9,716 nucleotides of DNA from Flavobacteriales bacterium (GCA_027488055.1 JAIYCK010000177.1:1-9716); one strand, 5' to 3'. Numbered from the stretch's first letter, positions 1-7,453 are shown. A program made the numbers and translations. Notes: a model not told the origin generated them from the letters alone.

Positions 1-2
1 AG

Positions 3-314
3 GAAGATGGTCAGCTTGCTGACGTGACACCTGCGCCTCTCAAATCCAATGCGCCGTCAACCAAAGCAATGAAGACGTCAGAGCGTGCTGAGGATGGCAC
101 TGTGTCTGTGTTAGGCTATATCGGAGATCGATTGGAGGAGCGCATGGAGCAAAGTCCGGTGTATGCTTTTTTTGACAAGAAGAAAAAGGAAATATTTGAA
201 TCAAAAGACCAAAAGGAATCGCTTCGTTATGAGCGCATTTCATCAGCCAAAGGGGTCAAACAAAAGCTCGTTTTATGGGGCATTGAATTTCAGCGCCACA
301 AGCGCGCGAAATAA
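3..314 (+). CDS. C-terminal part of an unidentified protein (5' end outside the window)
   Basis: The reading frame is open from the first bases of the window to a TAA at 312-314, so at least 103 residues of a longer protein are present. A GTG at 24 lies in frame, but nothing marks it as the real start and codons before it are also open, so the gene probably begins upstream. The visible part starts with a polar Ser/Thr/Pro-rich stretch that looks like a flexible linker. It continues into a charged, probably helical tail with a run of four lysines (DKKKKE) and ends in basic residues (QRHKRAK). No membrane segment or catalytic motif is visible. I do not recognise the family and assign no function. 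It converges on the efflux operon and shares the 527-562 hairpin as its nearest terminator, although that lies 212 bases past its stop. Confidence 0.6.
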   Translation, partial: EDGQLADVTPAPLKSNAPSTKAMKTSERAEDGTVSVLGYIGDRLEERMEQSPVYAFFDKKKKEIFESKDQKESLRYERISSAKGVKQKLVLWGIEFQRHKRAK

Positions 315-498
315 GTGAGCAATTCACTTGTATCCGATTCACTCCAACGAATCAGGTCGAAGATAACACGCACATTTACCACTTGCTGCAACCCGCTTAT
401 GCTGGACATCGACTCACCAAGGATATGGTGCATGAGATCTGGCAATTTGCACCACATTACATATAGAATGATCGTTCGGTTCTTAAGGGGAATCACAC

Positions 499-518
499 GT
501 ATTACACCATGGTAATAC
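499..518. repeat. Short perfect inverted repeat beside the terminator
   Basis: GTATTAC (499-505) and GTAATAC (512-518) are perfect inverted copies separated by six bases (ACCATG). The repeat lies nine bases from the start of the strong terminator hairpin. No U-tract follows on either strand, so it is not a terminator by itself. It could be a protein-binding site, an accessory hairpin protecting a 3' end, or chance in A+T-rich DNA. Confidence 0.35.
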
Positions 519-526
519 AGAATAAA

Positions 527-562
527 AAAAATGCTGCAAGGTTTCATTCTTGCAGCATTTTT
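527..562. terminator. Bidirectional intrinsic terminator
   Basis: The arms AAAAATGCTGCAAG (527-540) and CTTGCAGCATTTTT (549-562) are perfect 14-bp inverted complements around an 8-base loop. The A-run on one side and T-run on the other give a U-tract in RNA made from either strand. The site lies between two converging genes: 24 bases past the stop of the leftward RND permease gene and 212 bases past the stop of the rightward gene. It is therefore best placed to end the efflux operon mRNA, and it can also stop read-through from the left. Confidence 0.9.
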
Positions 563-586
563 AGAAGCTTGATTTAATTAAATATT

Positions 587-3500
587 TTAATGTGTATGAT
601 CGATGGTGGACATCTTGTAGACCCACTTGTACTTCATTTTTTGGAGCATTATGAACATCACAGGAACCATCACAACGGTCAAGAAGAAACTGAAGATCAC
701 ACCATAGATGATTGCCACGCTCATAGGTTTCCAGAACGCCACATTGTCACCGCCAAGGTAGAAATTGGCGTCGTAGGTTGAGAACCAGTTGATGAAGTCG
801 ATGTTGAGGCCGAATACCAATGGAACCAAGCCCAACACCGTGGTAATAGCGGTTAGCATTACGGGACGTAAACGTGTTGCGCCCGACTCAATCGTGATTC
901 TTTTAAGTTCGGCCCAAGGAAGTTGTTCCTCTTTGGTTAGTCCAAGCTCCTCTTTGCGACGGTCGATCAACATCAAGGTAAAGTCAATCAAAACAATCGC
1001 ATTGTTGACCACTACGCCTGCGAGCGAAATGATCCCAAGCATGGTCATGACAATCACGAAGTCCTGTCTGAAGATGACCAATCCTAAGAACACACCAATG
1101 AATGAGAAGAGAATAGAGAACATCAACACCAATGGTGTACTGATGGAATTAAATTGTCCGATCAAGACCATCACTACCCCTACAAGTGCGATGATCAAAG
1201 CCATCATCAAAAAGGTCATTTCCTTGGCTTGTTCTTCTTGTTGTCCAGTAAAGGAATAACTTGTTCCAGCAGGCGTTTCATAACCCTCCAAGGCTTTTCT
1301 AATTTGATCCACTACTTCTGTCGGATTGTATCCGTCCAGCACATTGGAGTAGATGGTTACTACACGGTCCATGTCTTTGCGCTTCACCGCAGAGAAGGTA
1401 TACGATTCCTTGTACCGGGCCACCGCGCTGATCGGCACCTGCACGATTTGACCAGATGTCATGTCGCGGAAGGTAATGCGCTGATTCAATATGTCTGCGG
1501 CATCGTTGCGCGTTGCATACGGAAAACGCAGATTGATTTCATAGTCGTCTACACCGTCCTTATACGTGCTTACTTCGCGGCCATAGATGGCAGTGCGAAT
1601 GGCGTCTCCAATTTGTCCTACGCTCAAACCATATCTGCGGGCACGATCGCTATCGATTTCAATGGGGAGTTCAGGTTTGTTTTTGTCCACATCGATTTTC
1701 AATTCCTCAATACCGCCGATATATTTATTCTCAATGATTTCCTTGATAGTGGTTGCAGCGGTCAGCAATGAATCATACTCATCGCCACGGATTTCGATAT
1801 TGACAGGCGGACCTTGTGGAGGTCCATTTTCGCTTGGACTGACGATGATACTTGCGTCGGGATATTCCTTGAGCATGGCTCTCAGATTGTTCATGACGTC
1901 GGTGGTACTTACTCCTCTGCGCAATCTGGATTCCACAAAGGAGATGGTAATGCGTCCTTTATGTGGTGTATTTTCAAGAGATGGTCCTTGGTTGGGATCG
2001 CTGGTGCCATTTCCTGCATTGGCGATCACCGAAGAGATCAAGAAATTTTTATTCTTCTCGGTTTTGGTTGGATCCTCGTATGTCTTGATGAGGTTCAAGA
2101 TCGACGCTTCTACTTCTTTGGTAACGCGGTTGGTTTCCTCAATGTTAGTGCCGATTGGTTTCTCGATGAATACATTCACATATTGCGGGTCACCCACTGG
2201 GAAGAATATCACCTTGGGCGGGAACAATCCAAAGAACACAAACGAAAGAATCAATAAGCCAAAAGTGCCTAGGAATAAATAGCGTTTACGACCTTCTTTC
2301 AGCGATGTCACAAGCACACGCTTGTAGAAACCGTCAAGGCGCATCAATGGGCCATTTTGAAACTTCTTACTATATGGTGCTAATACATATTCATTGAATA
2401 CCATCATCAGCGCCAATAGCAAAAGAATGTTACCAACCCAGAAGATACCAGCAATGATTGCGACCAAACCAATCGAACCTATAATGATGGCGACTTTCCA
2501 TAGTCTTTTGCGATCAGTAGCGATTTCATCTACTCGCATGTATTGCAAGCACATCACTGGATTGATGATCAGTGATACCACCAATGAGGCAAACAATACT
2601 ACGATCACCGTCAGTGGCAGGTAGCCCATGAATTCACCCATGATGCCCGGCCATACACCCAATGGAATATAGGCCACGACATTGGTCAAAGTCGAAATGA
2701 TGATGGCCCATGCGACTTCACCCACACCGAGTTTGGCGGCTTCATACCTGCTATGTCCTTCGCTCATCAATCGATTGATGTTTTCTACCACCACGATGCT
2801 GTTGTCCACAAACATGCCCAGTGCAAGTATCAGGGAGAACAATACCATAAGGTTGAGCGTAATGCCCATCAGACTCAAGATGCTAAAACTCAAAAGCATG
2901 GTCAATGGTATGGCGATACCCACAAACAATGCATTGCGCAAGCCAAGCCAAAACATAATCACAAAAACGACGAGTAAGATCCCAAAGAAGATGTTGTTCT
3001 CCAAATCACTTACCTGCATCCGTGTGAAGTCTGTTTGGTCATTGGTGATCGTGAGTGTGAGATTGTTGGGCAGAAACTCCTCTTTCGAGGTTTTGATTAC
3101 TTCTTTGATCTTGTCACTCGCCTCGAGCAAGTTCTCGCCGCCTCGTTTGATGATATCAAGAGATACCACTGGCTTCGTGAATTCGCGGGCATAGCTATCT
3201 TTTTCCTTTTCACGGAAACTTACAGTGGCCACGTCGCGCAAGTAAACAATTTCTTGGTGTTCATTTTTGATGATGACATTCTCAATGTCCTGCATCGATT
3301 TGAATTCACCACTTACTTTCACTGAACGGTTCATGTTGCCGAGTCGAATATCTCCGCCGCTTACGGTCATGTTCTGGTATTTCAAGGCGTCGGCCACATC
3401 ATTGAAGCTCAACTGGCGTGCCTCTAGCGCGATGTTGTTCACTTCAATGGCGACTTCCTTTTCCGATAGTCCTTTGATTTCAACCTTGTTGATTTCTGGT

Positions 3501-4057
3501 AATTTTTCGATTTCATCTTTGAGCTTTTCAGCGTATTCCTTCAAATCTTCCAAGGAGTAGTCACCGCTCAAATTGAGATTCATAATCGGCATCAATTCCG
3601 AAAAGTTCATCTCGAAGATGTTGGGTTCAGCGGGCAGGTCCTTTGGAAAATCGGGATCGGCCATGGCTTTGTCTACCGCATCTTTGACCTTGCGCAGCGC
3701 CTCTTGTGGCGAAATAGAGAAGTCGAACTCTACATTGATCGCACTATATCCTTGCACAGAACTGCTGGTCAATTTGTCGATACCTGTGATAGTATTGATC
3801 TCTTTTTCAAGCGGCCGCGAAATGAGTTTTTCAATGTCTTCGGCCGAGTTGCCGGGGTAAGGAGTGCCAACATAAATGGTTGGGATAACGATTTCAGGAA
3901 AGGACTCTTTGGGTACAGTGCGATACGTATAGGCTCCCCAAGCGAAGATGACCAGCGTGAGCACCATCACTACCTTTTTATTGTTCAGAGCCCAATTGGA
4001 CAGACCGAATTGGCGGAAGCTAGCTTCCGTATGATTGGTTGGTTGCGTGTTTTCCAT
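587..4057 (-). CDS. RND-family efflux permease, AcrB/HAE1-like inner-membrane subunit
   Basis: This is the proton-driven inner-membrane pump of a tripartite efflux system; its substrate cannot be read from the sequence. The 1156 residues show the duplicated RND layout. TM1 is near 28-47, followed by a periplasmic porter/docking half (about 48-350) and TM2-6 (about 354-503). TM7 is near 594-612, followed by a second periplasmic half and TM8-12 (about 946-1138). The TM4 motif GMFVDNSIVVVEN (414-426) keeps the first of AcrB's two aspartates (Asp418) but has Asn for the second. The TM10 motif VNNAIVLIDF (1017-1026) has Asn1018 where AcrB has Lys940, while TM11 keeps RLRP (1062-1065). Two extra hydrophobic stretches (about 520-560) lie between TM6 and TM7, which helps explain the length over the usual 1030-1050. 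The ATG at 4057 is followed at a normal distance by TM1. It is the last gene of the operon, 42 bases after the adaptor gene, and ends at the 527-562 terminator. Confidence 0.95.
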   Translation of the reverse strand: MENTQPTNHTEASFRQFGLSNWALNNKKVVMVLTLVIFAWGAYTYRTVPKESFPEIVIPTIYVGTPYPGNSAEDIEKLISRPLEKEINTITGIDKLTSSSVQGYSAINVEFDFSISPQEALRKVKDAVDKAMADPDFPKDLPAEPNIFEMNFSELMPIMNLNLSGDYSLEDLKEYAEKLKDEIEKLPEINKVEIKGLSEKEVAIEVNNIALEARQLSFNDVADALKYQNMTVSGGDIRLGNMNRSVKVSGEFKSMQDIENVIIKNEHQEIVYLRDVATVSFREKEKDSYAREFTKPVVSLDIIKRGGENLLEASDKIKEVIKTSKEEFLPNNLTLTITNDQTDFTRMQVSDLENNIFFGILLVVFVIMFWLGLRNALFVGIAIPLTMLLSFSILSLMGITLNLMVLFSLILALGMFVDNSIVVVENINRLMSEGHSRYEAAKLGVGEVAWAIIISTLTNVVAYIPLGVWPGIMGEFMGYLPLTVIVVLFASLVVSLIINPVMCLQYMRVDEIATDRKRLWKVAIIIGSIGLVAIIAGIFWVGNILLLLALMMVFNEYVLAPYSKKFQNGPLMRLDGFYKRVLVTSLKEGRKRYLFLGTFGLLILSFVFFGLFPPKVIFFPVGDPQYVNVFIEKPIGTNIEETNRVTKEVEASILNLIKTYEDPTKTEKNKNFLISSVIANAGNGTSDPNQGPSLENTPHKGRITISFVESRLRRGVSTTDVMNNLRAMLKEYPDASIIVSPSENGPPQGPPVNIEIRGDEYDSLLTAATTIKEIIENKYIGGIEELKIDVDKNKPELPIEIDSDRARRYGLSVGQIGDAIRTAIYGREVSTYKDGVDDYEINLRFPYATRNDAADILNQRITFRDMTSGQIVQVPISAVARYKESYTFSAVKRKDMDRVVTIYSNVLDGYNPTEVVDQIRKALEGYETPAGTSYSFTGQQEEQAKEMTFLMMALIIALVGVVMVLIGQFNSISTPLVLMFSILFSFIGVFLGLVIFRQDFVIVMTMLGIISLAGVVVNNAIVLIDFTLMLIDRRKEELGLTKEEQLPWAELKRITIESGATRLRPVMLTAITTVLGLVPLVFGLNIDFINWFSTYDANFYLGGDNVAFWKPMSVAIIYGVIFSFFLTVVMVPVMFIMLQKMKYKWVYKMSTIDHTH

Positions 4058-4099
4058 TGTGTGTAATGAGTTGCGGAAATACGGGGTTTATTCCCGCTG

Positions 4100-5221
4100 T
4101 TATTTAATGCGTATTTCTTGACCGTCGGAAAGTTTGCGTGCCCCTTTGGATACGATACGCTCTGTGCCGGCAATGCCGCCTATGATCTCCGTGTTACCGT
4201 CCGCACTGCGCCCTGTTTGCACAATGACTTTTTTGGCCTTCATGTTTTCTTCAATGAAAACGAAAGGGCGATCCTCAGCATCGCGCATGATCATGGATGA
4301 TGGCAAGATCACGGCATCGGCCGCTTGGTATTCAATGAAGCGCACATTGCCCACAAGGTTTGGTTTAAGCTCTCCGTTGGAAGGTAAATTCAGCGATACT
4401 TCGAAGGTGCGATTGTTGGGGTTGATCACATTGCCAATGCGTGAAACAGTGGTGCGCAAGGTGTCCATATTGGGCAACAATACTTGCACTGGATTGCCCA
4501 CCTTGATCACCGACAAGTAGTTTTCGCTTACGTCTGCCACCATGTACATACCCGTAAGGTTCACCACTGTCATCACTGGGACAGGATTTCCTGCAGATGC
4601 AAATTCACCTTCCTTGCTATAGATTTTATCTACCGTGCCTGCAATCGGAGAGGTGATCACAAATTGCGCTAATTGCTCGCGCACTTGTTTGATTTGTTCC
4701 TCGATGCTTTCTTTCTGAGTTTTGGCTTGGAGCATTTGCATTTCGCTGCCAATTTTCTGATCCCACAGTTTTTTCAAGCGATTGTAGTTTTCATTGGCGA
4801 GGTCTAAATTCACTTCCAACTGACCGAGTGTTTGACGCACAACAGCGTCGTCTAGCTGAGCCAATTTCTGACCAGCGCCCACACGATCGCCTTCACGCAC
4901 AAAAATTTTCTTGATGGTACCTCCAGCGGTTGGCCATAGCTTGGCTTGGTTGTCTGTACTAATGATCCCTTGTGTTTGAAAGTAACTATAAAATGCACCT
5001 TTGGTCACAGCGGTCAATTCCACCACTGGCGCTTTGATGCCTGTATCCATTAGAGCAATTTGCTCTTCAATGGCAGCGAGTTCTTTGCCCAGGTTGGTTT
5101 GCACTTCTTTCAGTGAGTCGCGCTTGGCGATCAAGGCATCAAGAGATGAATTGCCCGTGGAGTTGTCACCGCATGATACCATGACAAGAGCGATGAAAAA
5201 GGGGACGATAAAGTATTTCAT
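4100..5221 (-). CDS. RND efflux periplasmic adaptor (membrane fusion protein), lipoprotein
   Basis: This adaptor bridges the inner-membrane pump and the TolC-type channel in the periplasm. The 373 residues start with a lipoprotein signal ending in VMVSC, so Cys17 should be lipidated; the next residues are Gly-Asp-Asn. A predicted coiled coil (about 26-60) follows, before the usual core begins. The two half-lipoyl motifs are at about 99-125 (GGTIKKIFVREGDRVGAGQ) and 188-211 (ITSPIAGTVDKIYSKEGE). They flank a helical hairpin of about 126-187, which is short, as in many AcrA-like adaptors. A beta-barrel (about 225-300) and a membrane-proximal domain to the C-terminus complete the family architecture. 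It lies 37 bases after the channel gene and 42 before the pump gene, so the three are almost certainly co-transcribed and work together. The long N-terminal coiled coil is the only unusual part. Confidence 0.93.
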   Translation of the reverse strand: MKYFIVPFFIALVMVSCGDNSTGNSSLDALIAKRDSLKEVQTNLGKELAAIEEQIALMDTGIKAPVVELTAVTKGAFYSYFQTQGIISTDNQAKLWPTAGGTIKKIFVREGDRVGAGQKLAQLDDAVVRQTLGQLEVNLDLANENYNRLKKLWDQKIGSEMQMLQAKTQKESIEEQIKQVREQLAQFVITSPIAGTVDKIYSKEGEFASAGNPVPVMTVVNLTGMYMVADVSENYLSVIKVGNPVQVLLPNMDTLRTTVSRIGNVINPNNRTFEVSLNLPSNGELKPNLVGNVRFIEYQAADAVILPSSMIMRDAEDRPFVFIEENMKAKKVIVQTGRSADGNTEIIGGIAGTERIVSKGARKLSDGQEIRIK

Positions 5222-5258
5222 TTGAAATGTGTTTTTTTTGGAATGTAGTTGAGTGAGA

Positions 5259-6602
5259 TTAGTATTGGCCCAAGGCCTTAGCGAGTTTGTTTTTGCTTTG
5301 TAGCATGCGCAGCATAGCCTGAATATAATTTCCTTTGGTGCTGATCAGGTTGGTGTTGCGCGAGGCCAAGTCGAAGCTTGATCCAATGCCTTCTTTGTAC
5401 TTCAGGTTTTCTTTGTCGTATAGTTGCTGGGCCAGATCCATACTTTGTTTGGAGAGCGCTAAGAGTTGGCTGGCGTTGTTCAATTCGATGCGCGCCGACT
5501 CATAGGTCAATTGTGCTTGTTGTTTCACAAAATCCAATTGGCTTTCAAGTCGTTTTACTTCGATGCTTGCCTTCTCTGTCGCATACTTCCGCTGACCACC
5601 GCTCAAGATGGGAACGTTGAGGGAAAGCCCCCAGAAATTGCCATAGAGATAAGGCAGTTTTGAGTCGAAAAAGGTGAGTTTGTCACGTTGCGCTTGGGTC
5701 TGCACGGTGAAATAACCCGCAAGACTTGGCAAATAAGCGGCCTTCTTGGATTTCACATTGAGTTGCTGCATAGTCAAGCCGCGTTGCACCAACTGAATAT
5801 CGATGTTCAAAGCAGGGTCGTAGGTGGACATCAATAAGGAAGTGGCGTCGGTGGCCATCAATGCTTCTACTGTATCTGTCAGGATCAGTTCCTCAGAGAT
5901 GGGCATGCCCATTGCAAATTTGAGCATGCGCAACGAATTGGTCTGTTGATCGCGCGCATATGCAATTTGTATAGCGAGTTCAGAAAGCGCCAGATTGAGT
6001 TGATCTACATCTTGTTGCTCGGCAAAACCAGCCTCATACATGGCCCTGGTTTCGGTCACTGTCTGATCGAGACTCAGCCTCGATTTTTCCAACACAGCTA
6101 CATTTTCTGCAGATACGATCGACAAATAATACAAGTCACTCACTTGGTCTTTGATCTGCTGTTCTGATTTATCGATATTGGACTTTTGGAGCAGTTCGTA
6201 GGCTTTGGATGCTTCCAGTCCGACAAGCCAAGTGCCACTGAAAAGCAGTTGAGAAGCCGTCAGCCCCAAGGTAAGATTGAAAGGTTGTTGGAAGCGAATA
6301 CGCTGCTCATTGGGCCCAAAACTACCGGCTGGAATGATGCTGTAGGGTGCGTAGATATTGTGTTGAAAGGAACCCGATCCCTCCACTTGAGGCAAGCCTG
6401 TGGCGATCAACTCTTGGGTTGTTTTTGCCGCTACTTCGGCATCGTAGATTGTGTTTTTGATAACGAAACTGTTTTTGATCGCATAGTCTTGAGCTTGCAA
6501 TAAACTCATCTGACTTTGCGCTCGCAATGCAGCGTTCGAAATAATAACACTCATCAAGAACAGAATTGTTCCCCTGATTTTTGATGATGATGTGTTTTTC
6601 AT
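5259..6602 (-). CDS. TolC-family outer-membrane efflux channel
   Basis: This is the outer-membrane exit duct of the tripartite pump, working as a trimer in known family members. The 447-residue product has a basic N-terminus and a hydrophobic core (about 12-25), with a likely signal cleavage near residue 29 (ALRAQS). The mature part opens with the usual LLQAQDYAIKN helix (34-44). The internal duplication of the family is visible. LPQVEGSGSF (70-79) plus SQLLFSG (117-123) correspond to YLPSLAGYF (290-298) plus LNVPILSGG (328-336). YEAGFAEQQDVDQ (189-201) corresponds to YKEGIGSSFDL (402-412). Long helices rich in Gln, Leu, Ala and Ser between these form the tunnel. It starts 21 bases after the regulator gene and precedes the adaptor by 37 bases. 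Length and motifs look intact, and nothing in it shows the substrate. Confidence 0.93.
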   Translation of the reverse strand: MKNTSSSKIRGTILFLMSVIISNAALRAQSQMSLLQAQDYAIKNSFVIKNTIYDAEVAAKTTQELIATGLPQVEGSGSFQHNIYAPYSIIPAGSFGPNEQRIRFQQPFNLTLGLTASQLLFSGTWLVGLEASKAYELLQKSNIDKSEQQIKDQVSDLYYLSIVSAENVAVLEKSRLSLDQTVTETRAMYEAGFAEQQDVDQLNLALSELAIQIAYARDQQTNSLRMLKFAMGMPISEELILTDTVEALMATDATSLLMSTYDPALNIDIQLVQRGLTMQQLNVKSKKAAYLPSLAGYFTVQTQAQRDKLTFFDSKLPYLYGNFWGLSLNVPILSGGQRKYATEKASIEVKRLESQLDFVKQQAQLTYESARIELNNASQLLALSKQSMDLAQQLYDKENLKYKEGIGSSFDLASRNTNLISTKGNYIQAMLRMLQSKNKLAKALGQY

Positions 6603-6623
6603 AAAAGGCGTTTTGGTTGTGTA

Positions 6624-7247
6624 TTAAGTATTGCGTTTTTTGGACTTGAGTTTTAGGTCGAGGTATTCCAGTCCCTTTTCGCTCGCGATGCCGCGAATAT
6701 GATAACTGAACATCTCTTTATATAGACTTGTCAACGTGAATTGCTCAATCGGAAACATGGACGGATCAAAAATGAGGTCCATTCGTCCGATATATACTTT
6801 GTTGATCACTTCGGCGTTGAAGTCTTTGCGGTAATATCCTTCGCGTTGGCCCTTTTTGGTATTTTGCATCATGCAATCAAATACAGCGCGATCGCGGTTT
6901 TCTTTCATCGCGCGATATACGTCGGGGTGGTATTTTTGAAGGTCGAACTGCACACTGGGGTGTATGTTTTTGAGAATCCCCAGCACGAACTGCATGATTT
7001 CGAGCATCTCATCAATGGCATTAAGGCCTTTGTGACAAATGCTTTGCACGTCTTCATCTTCGCGCATGCAATGAGAGGCCACAGCCTTGCGCACGATGTC
7101 TTCTTTGTCTGTAAAAAACTGGTAAAGTGTTTTTTTCGAAATGGACAGATGACGCGCCAAATCATCCATATTGACACTCTTGATGCCATATTGCATGAAG
7201 ACTTTGGTGGCCTCTGCTAAAATTTTATTTTCTTTTGAATCAATCAA
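6624..7247 (-). CDS. TetR/AcrR-family transcriptional regulator of the efflux operon (TTG start proposed)
   Basis: This is a DNA-binding repressor type with an N-terminal helix-turn-helix and a C-terminal ligand/dimer domain. Counting from the proposed TTG at 7245-7247 (207 residues), helix 1 is about 5-20 (SKENKILAEATKVFMQYG). The HTH core is about 27-45 (MDDLARHLSISKKTLYQFF), a textbook TetR signature, followed by DKEDIV. The remaining 155 residues are helical and too variable to suggest a ligand. An in-frame ATG at 7284-7286 would add MFPSFLFVIIFAA, an unlikely hydrophobic extension for a cytoplasmic repressor. Its codons would also cover the promoter-like TATATTTG at 7253-7260, so I prefer the TTG. 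The gene is first in the operon, 21 bases before the channel gene, which suggests it controls itself and the pump. The start could differ by a few codons; the family call is firm. Confidence 0.9.
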   Translation of the reverse strand: MIDSKENKILAEATKVFMQYGIKSVNMDDLARHLSISKKTLYQFFTDKEDIVRKAVASHCMREDEDVQSICHKGLNAIDEMLEIMQFVLGILKNIHPSVQFDLQKYHPDVYRAMKENRDRAVFDCMMQNTKKGQREGYYRKDFNAEVINKVYIGRMDLIFDPSMFPIEQFTLTSLYKEMFSYHIRGIASEKGLEYLDLKLKSKKRNT

Positions 7248-7252
7248 GGCGG

Positions 7253-7286
7253 CAAATATAATAACAAAAAGAAACGACGGAAACAA
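7253..7286 (-). promoter_or_regulatory. Bacteroidota-type promoter for the regulator-efflux operon
   Basis: Read on the minus strand, TATATTTG (7253-7260) matches the Bacteroidota -7 consensus TAnnTTTG exactly. A TTG (7284-7286) lies 23 bases upstream, at the long end of the usual spacing to the -33 TTG. The -7 element ends five bases before the proposed TTG start codon at 7247, so the transcript would begin at or within a few bases of the start codon. No other good promoter was seen between the operon genes. Confidence 0.6.
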
Positions 7287-7307
7287 TTTTGCATCAAAAA
7301 CGTTTCC
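7279..7307. promoter_or_regulatory. Probable TetR operator: 29-bp imperfect palindrome over the -33 region
   Basis: The left half is GGAAAC-aa-TTTTG (7279-7291) and the right half is CAAAA-ac-GTTTCC (7295-7307), around the 3-base centre CAT. The outer six and inner five bases of each half pair perfectly, with two mismatched pairs between them. The site covers the -33 TTG (7284-7286) of the promoter reading into the TetR-type gene. The size, symmetry and position fit an autorepression operator of a TetR-family dimer or pair of dimers. It also lies upstream of the divergent comF-like gene, at 147 bases from its start, so it might affect that gene too. Binding by this regulator is inferred from position. 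Confidence 0.55.
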
Positions 7308-7453
7308 TTTGGGTAAAAAGTGTTAAACGGCGAAAGTGGTATATCAACGGCATGTGTTCATTGGAGTGGAAATGCTGTGCATAAGTGTGGTTTAGGGTGT
7401 TGGTGGCAGAGGTAACTTCTTTACGGCTGCGTCTCATCGCAGTCAACCTTTGT

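Noticed and set aside
290..547. Leftward 85-residue frame between the left-edge gene and the terminator
   Set aside because: It starts inside one arm of the terminator hairpin, overlaps the end of the left-edge gene, and its translation resembles no protein I know.
1154..2282. Long rightward open frames (205, 231 and 147 residues) opposite the RND permease gene
   Set aside because: They lie wholly inside a well-supported gene on the other strand, overlap each other in different frames and show no recognisable motifs. They are shadows of the codon pattern of the permease gene.
6741..7220. Rightward 159-residue frame opposite the TetR-type gene
   Set aside because: It mirrors the coding strand of a clear TetR gene, has no family resemblance and no promoter or start signal of its own.
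7385..7453. Extending the comF-like gene to the GTG at 7385
   Set aside because: The added 23 residues do not look like the N-terminus of ComF proteins, which normally begin shortly before the FP-x2-C-x2-C motif. ATG 7454 fits better.
7300..7453. A Bacteroidota promoter for the comF-like gene
   Set aside because: TTCCTTTG (7304-7311) resembles the -7 consensus but lacks the A and has no TTG at an acceptable distance. No other candidate was convincing.
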